Shown here one piece after another: positions 1 to 3,415 of a DNA stretch of 6,104 bases. Numbering within the stretch: position 1 is the first letter of the stretch; each line of letters opens with the position of its first letter. The notes under the pieces are model-generated. The model made no database searches, was not told the DNA's origin, and saw only the letters and a list, made by a program, of their open reading frames with translations. Source of the stretch: Candidatus Omnitrophota bacterium (lineage in GTDB: Bacteria > Omnitrophota > Gorgyraeia > B26-G9); the NCBI GenBank assembly GCA_022013205.1, contig JAKLQT010000121.1:1-6104 (forward strand), in the 5' to 3' direction. Position numbers and translations under genes: made by a program.

Positions 1-141
1 GAAATGGTCATGCCTGGAGACAATGTGGCCATGGATGTGGAGCTTATCGTTCCGATCGCGATGGAGAAGGAATTGAGATTTGCGATTCGCGAAGGCGGCC
101 GCACGGTTGGCGCGGGCGTTATATCGGAAATTATTGAATAG
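1..141 (+). CDS. tuf: Elongation factor Tu, C-terminal fragment (5' end outside window)
   Basis: This is the last 46 codons of EF-Tu, open from the first base of the window and ending in TAG. EF-Tu is the cytoplasmic GTPase that carries aminoacyl-tRNA to the ribosomal A site. The visible part belongs to the third (beta-barrel) domain, which helps bind tRNA and EF-Ts. The family-diagnostic strings EMVMPGDN, LRFAIREGGRTVGAGV and the terminal strand ending ISEIIE are all present and uninterrupted. The GTPase domain lies upstream of the window and cannot be checked. rpmG starts 14 nt after the stop, so the two genes are probably co-transcribed. Whether this is the only tuf copy in the genome cannot be told from here. 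Confidence 0.97.
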   Translation, partial: EMVMPGDNVAMDVELIVPIAMEKELRFAIREGGRTVGAGVISEIIE

Positions 142-155
142 ACAGGCACCAGCTT

Positions 156-305
156 ATGAGAGAATTAATCACTATAGCGTGTAAAGAATGCAAAAACCGG
201 AACTACCGGTCCACGAAAAACAAAAAACAGCACTCCGAAAAGCTGGAGTTAAAAAAGTTTTGCAGAAGCTGCCGTAAACATACTCTTCATAGAGAAACAA
301 AGTAA
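156..305 (+). CDS. rpmG: 50S ribosomal protein L33, zinc-binding (C+) form
   Basis: A 49-codon ORF starting MRELITIACKECKNRNY, the usual length and opening of bacterial L33, a small large-subunit protein near the E-site tRNA. Two CxxC pairs (C9/C12 and C36/C39) form the four-cysteine zinc ribbon, so this is the zinc-binding C+ type rather than the cysteine-free C- paralogue that some bacteria induce under zinc limitation. The central part is Lys/Arg-rich, as expected for rRNA contact. It follows tuf by 14 nt and precedes tRNA-Trp and secE; rpmG just upstream of secE is also found in Bacillus. The Shine-Dalgarno is weak (AGGC near 144-147), but the conserved N-terminus fixes the start. Confidence 0.95.
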   Translation: MRELITIACKECKNRNYRSTKNKKQHSEKLELKKFCRSCRKHTLHRETK

Positions 306-312
306 TAAATAA

Positions 313-362
313 TTCTTCTAATTGCTTTGCTATAAAGCAGGGAAAGAGTTTTTTGTTTTTTT
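313..362 (+). terminator. Possible leaky Rho-independent terminator after rpmG
   Basis: Just after the rpmG stop, TGCTTT (323-328) and AAAGCA (334-339) form a perfect 6-bp stem around the loop GCTAT. The stem can be extended past a 2-nt bulge by pairing 316-319 with 341-344. It is followed, after AGAG, by T6-G-T7 (349-362). The 4-nt gap before the T-run and the AT-rich stem make it weaker than a textbook terminator, so partial read-through into the tRNA and secE is likely. It could instead be only an AT-rich spacer. Confidence 0.4.
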
Positions 363-391
363 GAAGTATTGGTTTTTGATAGCATTATGCT
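361..391 (+). promoter_or_regulatory. Weak candidate sigma70-type promoter ahead of tRNA-Trp
   Basis: TTGAAG (361-366) resembles a -35 box. Candidate -10 boxes are CATTAT (383-388, 16-nt spacer) and TATGCT (386-391, 19-nt spacer). Transcription would begin about 20 nt before the tRNA. Neither pairing is ideal and the region is T-rich, so chance matches are easy. The position is plausible for a promoter serving the tRNA and the secE-rpoB genes. Confidence 0.25.
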
Positions 392-416
392 GGTTTAATG
401 TAAGCGATTATTCAGG

Positions 417-490
417 AGGAGCGTCGGTTAATGGCAAACCAACGGTCTCCAAAACCGTAACTGCGGGTTCGACTCCTGCCGCTCCTGCCA
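417..490 (+). tRNA. trnW: tRNA-Trp (anticodon CCA)
   Basis: A complete 74-nt cloverleaf. The acceptor stem AGGAGCG (417-423) pairs perfectly with CGCTCCT (480-486); G487 is the discriminator and CCA (488-490) is encoded. The D-stem is GGTT/AACC with a 7-nt loop holding the conserved GG (433-434). The anticodon stem ACGGT/ACCGT (442-446/454-458) encloses CTCCAAA, giving anticodon CCA at 449-451. The variable region is only 4 nt (AACT). The T-stem GCGGG/CCTGC has one G-U pair and the loop is TTCGACT. The Trp identity features known from E. coli (A1-U72, G5-C68, G73, CCA anticodon) are all present. Odd points are C at position 9 and the short D-loop and variable loop. It supplies Trp-tRNA for UGG codons and is probably cut from a transcript that continues into secE, 56 nt downstream. 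Confidence 0.97.
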
Positions 491-493
491 GTT

Positions 494-515
494 TTTGCAA
501 TGGCAAATTGCAGAG
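494..515 (+). promoter_or_regulatory. Stem-loop between tRNA-Trp and secE
   Basis: TGCAAT (496-501) and ATTGCA (507-512) form a perfect 6-bp inverted repeat around GGCAA, extendable by a few weak pairs to about 493-515. An overlapping 5-bp alternative, TTTGC (494-498) with GCAAA (503-507), uses the same bases and excludes the first. No T-run follows, so this is not a terminator. It may mark tRNA 3'-end processing or protect the secE message, or have no function; only the pairing is seen. Confidence 0.35.
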
Positions 516-546
516 CAGAACTAAACGCTGGAAACAAAATTAGGCA

Positions 547-729
547 ATGAATAAAATAAAGAAATTTGTCACGGATGTTAAATTGGAAATGTTAAAAGTG
601 TCCTGGCCGGCGCGCAATGAGCTTTTAAACTCGGCAATAGTCGTGCTTGTCTCTGTAGGGCTTTTAGCGGCAGTGATCGCTGCGGTCGATCTGGTGTATA
701 CCTTTATGATAGGGGTAATTATAAAATAA
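547..729 (+). CDS. secE: Preprotein translocase subunit SecE (short, single-TM form)
   Basis: A 60-residue protein of the minimal bacterial SecE type. SecE is an essential inner-membrane partner that clamps SecY in the SecYEG protein-export channel. Residues 1-28 form the amphipathic cytoplasmic helix, containing the hallmark EMLKVSWPARNE (14-25; compare the family motif K-V-[ST]-W-P-[ST]-R-x-E). Residues about 30-56 form one hydrophobic membrane span ending close to the C-terminus. The two extra N-terminal membrane segments of E. coli SecE (127 aa) are absent, as in most bacteria. The start is the first ATG that gives a family-like N-terminus; upstream ribosome-binding signals are weak (GGAA at 530-533, AGG at 542-544 too close). 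nusG follows 3 nt after the stop, the near-universal secE-nusG pairing. Confidence 0.96.
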   Translation: MNKIKKFVTDVKLEMLKVSWPARNELLNSAIVVLVSVGLLAAVIAAVDLVYTFMIGVIIK

Positions 730-732
730 ACT

Positions 733-1263
733 ATGGCAAAACACTGGTACGTTGTTCATACTCAAACAGGGCATGAAGATAGGATTAAAACCCATCTAGA
801 AAACAGAATAAAAGCCGCAAATGCCCAGGAATTAATTACTCAGATTCTTATTCCCACTGAAAAGGTCAGTGAAGTGCGCAGTGGTAAAAAAAGGATTATG
901 GAGAGAAAGTTCTTCCCAGGATATGTTCTCATCGAAATGGAATTGACCGACGAGAGCTGGTATCTGATTAGAAATACCCCGGGGATTACCGGTTTTATCG
1001 GGCCGGGAGCCAAACCGCAGCCTTTGGGCGAGGATGAGGTTGCCGGTATTTTAAAGCAGGCAGAGGAAAGCAAGGAAAAGCCGATGCCGAAGGTGATTTT
1101 TAAGGCCGGAGAATCGATAAAGATAATTGAAGGCCCGTTTACCAATTTTAGCGGAGAAATAGAGGAGATATATCCCAGCAAGGGCAAGGTCAAGGCCATG
1201 GTGTCTATCTTTGGAAGATCGACCCCGGTTGAACTGGAATACTGGCAAGTGGAGAAAATGTAA
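733..1263 (+). CDS. nusG: Transcription termination/antitermination protein NusG
   Basis: A 176-residue protein of normal NusG length. The NGN domain (about 1-115) opens with KHWYVVHTQTGHE and contains RKFFPGYVLIEM (58-69) and NTPGITGFIG (81-90), the surface that binds the clamp of RNA polymerase. After a charged linker, a KOW domain (about 124-176) contains GESIKIIEGPFTNFSGEI and the ending PVELEYWQVEKM; in known NusG proteins this domain binds ribosomal protein S10 or Rho. The long acidic insertion between the domains seen in some lineages is absent. NusG modulates pausing and termination and links transcription to translation. It sits 3 nt after secE and 2 nt before rplK, so translational coupling is likely. 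The target polymerase subunit RpoB lies in the same cluster. Confidence 0.97.
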   Translation: MAKHWYVVHTQTGHEDRIKTHLENRIKAANAQELITQILIPTEKVSEVRSGKKRIMERKFFPGYVLIEMELTDESWYLIRNTPGITGFIGPGAKPQPLGEDEVAGILKQAEESKEKPMPKVIFKAGESIKIIEGPFTNFSGEIEEIYPSKGKVKAMVSIFGRSTPVELEYWQVEKM

Positions 1264-1265
1264 TT

Positions 1266-1691
1266 ATGGCAAAAGCAATTAAGGCAAAGATTAAATTGCA
1301 GATCCCCGCGGGAGCTGCGAATCCTGCGCCGCCGGTTGGCCCGGCTTTGGGGCAGCAGGGTGTTAATATCATGGATTTTTGCAAAAAGTTCAATGAAGCT
1401 ACAAAGGATAAGCAGGGATTGGTTATCCCTGTTGTACTCACCGTATTTGAAGACAAGACGTTCACTTATATTTTAAAGAGCCCGCCATGTTCAATTTTAT
1501 TAAAAAGATCGGCAAACCTGGCCAAAGGTTCAGGGGTTCCGAATAAGGAAAAAGTAGGTAGTGTGACAAAATCACAAGTAGAAGAAATCGCAAAGCTTAA
1601 AATGGATGATTTAAATACTGCTAATGTAAAGCAGGCAATGCGTATTGTTGAAGGTACTGCAAGAAGTATGGGAATTGAAATAAAGGAATAG
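1266..1691 (+). CDS. rplK: 50S ribosomal protein L11
   Basis: A 141-residue protein matching the standard length of L11. The N-terminal domain (about 1-72) has the proline-rich PAPPVGPALGQQGVNI (20-35), the region where thiostrepton contacts L11 in studied bacteria. The C-terminal domain (about 73-141) binds the GTPase-associated region of 23S rRNA and shows SPPCSILLKRSA (72-83) and the closing signature VEGTARSMGIEI (128-139). L11 sits at the base of the L7/L12 stalk; it helps stimulate factor GTPases and is required for RelA to sense uncharged tRNA. The start lies 2 nt after the nusG stop, with GGAGA at 1251-1255 inside nusG as the ribosome-binding site. The stop is TAG, and AAGGA (1683-1687) before it probably serves rplA. 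Confidence 0.98.
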   Translation: MAKAIKAKIKLQIPAGAANPAPPVGPALGQQGVNIMDFCKKFNEATKDKQGLVIPVVLTVFEDKTFTYILKSPPCSILLKRSANLAKGSGVPNKEKVGSVTKSQVEEIAKLKMDDLNTANVKQAMRIVEGTARSMGIEIKE

Positions 1692-1697
1692 TCTTCC

Positions 1698-2396
1698 ATG
1701 AAAAAAGACAATAAAAGAGTAAAAGAATTTAAAACATTATTTGAGAAAGACAAGGCATATACATTAGAGGAAATAGTGTTTGTGCTGAAAAAAGCTCATA
1801 AGGTGAAGTTTGACGAATCAGTGGATCTGGCGCTGCATCTTGGAGTTGATCCTAAGCAGTCAGACCAGATGGTAAGAGGCAGTGTTATGTTGCCGCATGG
1901 ATTGGGTAAAAAGGTAAGAGTAGCTGTTTTCTGTAAAGGCGAAGAGTCAGCTGCGGCTAAAGAGGCACAGGCGGATTATGTCGGAGCGCAGGAACTGATC
2001 GAAAAAGTAAAATCCGGGTGGCTGGAGTTTGATGTTGCGATTTCTACCCCGGACATGATGAGAGAATTAGCAAAATTAGGTAAGATTTTAGGGCCCCGCG
2101 GGCTTATGCCTTCACCAAGAGCCGGAACAGTCACTACTGATGTGGGACGAGCGGTCAAAGAAGCTAAGGCGGGTAAGGTTGAGTTTAAAATGAATAAGCT
2201 CGCAGGAATACATGTTTCTGTAGGTAAGCTTTCGTTTGAGGAAAGTGCTCTTGTAGAAAACGCTAAAGCAATTATCGACGCGATTAATCGTGCAAAACCG
2301 CAAACAGCAAAAGGACTCTATATTAAAAGTATTTACGTTTCCAGCACGATGGGGCCGGGGCTGAAATTGGATTCTTCTGAATTTAAAATAGCATAA
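1698..2396 (+). CDS. rplA: 50S ribosomal protein L1
   Basis: A 232-residue protein of usual L1 length. L1 forms the mobile L1 stalk of the large subunit and helps move deacylated tRNA out of the E site. It is a two-domain protein: domain I is made from both ends (about 1-68 and 160-232) and domain II from the middle. The signature GKILGPRGLMPSPRAGTVT (128-146) is intact, as are the rRNA-contact strand KVEFKMNKLAGIHVSVGKLSF (160-180, split here only by description) and the C-terminal SSTMGPGLKLD (215-225). The N-terminus MKKDNKRVKEF differs from the common MAKRGKRY type but keeps the basic character. It begins 6 nt after rplK. In several bacteria and archaea L1 also represses its own operon by binding mRNA; no such site could be identified here. 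Confidence 0.98.
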   Translation: MKKDNKRVKEFKTLFEKDKAYTLEEIVFVLKKAHKVKFDESVDLALHLGVDPKQSDQMVRGSVMLPHGLGKKVRVAVFCKGEESAAAKEAQADYVGAQELIEKVKSGWLEFDVAISTPDMMRELAKLGKILGPRGLMPSPRAGTVTTDVGRAVKEAKAGKVEFKMNKLAGIHVSVGKLSFEESALVENAKAIIDAINRAKPQTAKGLYIKSIYVSSTMGPGLKLDSSEFKIA

Positions 2397-2405
2397 GAGG
2401 GTATT

Positions 2406-2930
2406 ATGGCTCATGTAGAAAAGAAATATATAGTTAAGCAGGTAAGTGAATGTTTGAAAAATGCTTCCGGGTTGATGGTGGCAAATTTCAATAAACTCAA
2501 AGTAGTGGATATTGATTCACTTAGAAGAAAACTGGAAAAAAAATCAACCAGGCTTATTGTTACTAAGAACGCTTTTTTAAAAAAGGCTCTTGCAGATGTT
2601 TCTTATGCTGGGTTAACTAAGTTTATAGAGGGCACAACAGGGCTTGCTGTGTATAAAGATGACCCAGTGGGCGTAGCTAAAACACTGTTTGAATTTTCTA
2701 AAAACCACGTTACTTTCAAGGTGCGCGGCGGTATGGTTGAAGGTGAGTTGATTGATGAGGCAAGAGCCAGGGAGCTTTCTGCGTTGCCGAGCAAAGAAGT
2801 GCTTCTGGCAACAGTTGTCATGCGTATGAAATCACCGATCACAGGATTGGTTAATGTGTTATCAGGGCCGATTCGCGGCCTGGTTAATGTTTTGAACCAA
2901 ATAAGCGAAAATAAAGAAAAAACACAATAA
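2406..2930 (+). CDS. rplJ: 50S ribosomal protein L10, stalk anchor
   Basis: A 174-residue L10. Residues 1-125 form the globular domain that binds 23S rRNA next to L11 (for example LMVANFNKL at 23-31, RLIVTKNAFLKKAL at 49-62, VRGGMVEG at 106-113). The C-terminal helix from about 129 (SKEVLLATVVMRM) is the docking rod for L7/L12 dimers. It contains a visible 11-residue tandem repeat, ITGLVNVLSGP (145-155) and IRGLVNVLNQI (156-166), preceded by a third helical segment. This resembles the Thermotoga-type L10, which binds three L12 dimers, more than the shorter E. coli tail, which binds two. GAGGG at 2397-2401 is a good ribosome-binding site. The gap to rplA is only 9 nt, so the long rplJ leader that carries the L10 autoregulatory site in E. 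coli is absent. Confidence 0.97.
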   Translation: MAHVEKKYIVKQVSECLKNASGLMVANFNKLKVVDIDSLRRKLEKKSTRLIVTKNAFLKKALADVSYAGLTKFIEGTTGLAVYKDDPVGVAKTLFEFSKNHVTFKVRGGMVEGELIDEARARELSALPSKEVLLATVVMRMKSPITGLVNVLSGPIRGLVNVLNQISENKEKTQ

Positions 2931-2936
2931 AGGAGG
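2931..2936 (+). promoter_or_regulatory. Strong Shine-Dalgarno of rplL
   Basis: AGGAGG lies directly after the rplJ stop and 5 nt before the ATG at 2942. It is the best ribosome-binding site in the window, fitting the need for several L7/L12 copies per ribosome. It supports the upstream start, and hence the N-terminal extension of the protein, over the internal ATG at 3038. Confidence 0.85.
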
Positions 2937-2941
2937 GCAAA

Positions 2942-3370
2942 ATGTCTGAACAGGTACAAGAAGCAAAACAGGAAGAGAAGAAAAAAGATATAAAACTTTC
3001 CCCTAAATCAGAGGAGATTGTAAAGAACATCGAAGAGATGAGCGTTCTTGAGTTATCCAATCTGGTTAAAGTACTGGAAGATAAATTCGGCGTATGTGCT
3101 GTAATGCCTATGGCAGCAATGGCAGCAGTTCCGGGCGCAGCAGCTCCGGCAGAAGAAAAGACAAGCTTTAGTGTTGTACTGGCAGCTGTTGGGGATAAAA
3201 AGATCCAGGTTATCAAGGAGATCCGCGCGATCACAAGCCTTGGACTTAAGGAAGCCAAGGATTTAGTTGATTCTGCACCTAAGACGGTTAAAGAAAACAT
3301 CAGCAAGGAAGAAGCAGAGGAAATTAAGAAAAAGCTCGAAGAACAGGGCGCTACCGTAGAATTAAAGTAA
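2942..3370 (+). CDS. rplL: 50S ribosomal protein L7/L12 with N-terminal extension
   Basis: A 142-residue stalk protein, longer than the usual 120-130. Residues 1-18 are a charged, Glu/Lys/Gln-rich extension not seen in E. coli. Residues about 19-52 are the dimerisation/L10-binding domain (IEEMSVLELSNLVKVLEDKFGV). Residues 53-73 are the flexible Ala/Pro/Met hinge. Residues 74-142 are the globular C-terminal domain. Its factor-binding helix has K87, I88, I91, K92, R95, G101, L102 and K106, which align with E. coli K65, V66, I69, K70, R73, G79, L80 and K84, the residues that contact EF-Tu and EF-G. An ideal Shine-Dalgarno 5 nt upstream fixes the start. The next Met (33) would remove part of the dimerisation domain. 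The gene follows rplJ, whose product anchors it, by 11 nt. Confidence 0.97.
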   Translation: MSEQVQEAKQEEKKKDIKLSPKSEEIVKNIEEMSVLELSNLVKVLEDKFGVCAVMPMAAMAAVPGAAAPAEEKTSFSVVLAAVGDKKIQVIKEIRAITSLGLKEAKDLVDSAPKTVKENISKEEAEEIKKKLEEQGATVELK

Positions 3371-3402
3371 GCGCAAGTTAACTAAATCGGTAACTATACA
3401 TT

Positions 3403-3409
3403 AAGGTGA
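3403..3409 (+). promoter_or_regulatory. Ribosome-binding site of rpoB
   Basis: AAGGTGA lies 6 nt before the ATG at 3416 in the 45-nt rplL-rpoB spacer. It supports this start, which gives a protein beginning MIERKNYAKLKDVYEVPHLL, the expected opening of a bacterial beta subunit. Confidence 0.7.
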
Positions 3410-3415
3410 CCGCGT

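Noticed and set aside
322..543. A 73-codon + strand reading frame in the rpmG-secE gap
   Set aside because: It runs straight through the complete tRNA-Trp gene and its flanks, has no Shine-Dalgarno and resembles no protein family; it is a chance frame.
2090..2106. GC-rich partly palindromic stretch GGGCCCCGCGGGC
   Set aside because: It encodes the invariant LGPRGL motif of L1 and is explained by the protein sequence; no T-run follows.
840..2414. Several - strand reading frames across nusG, rplK and rplA
   Set aside because: All are antisense to well-conserved genes with continuous family matches on the + strand.
2884..3306. A 140-codon reading frame on the - strand
   Set aside because: It lies antisense to rplJ/rplL, and its Ser/Ala-rich translation is the mirror of the L7/L12 coding pattern; no start signal or family match.
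3371..3398. Possible attenuator hairpin after rplL
   Set aside because: Only five AT-rich pairs with a 10-nt loop and no T-run; too weak to call.
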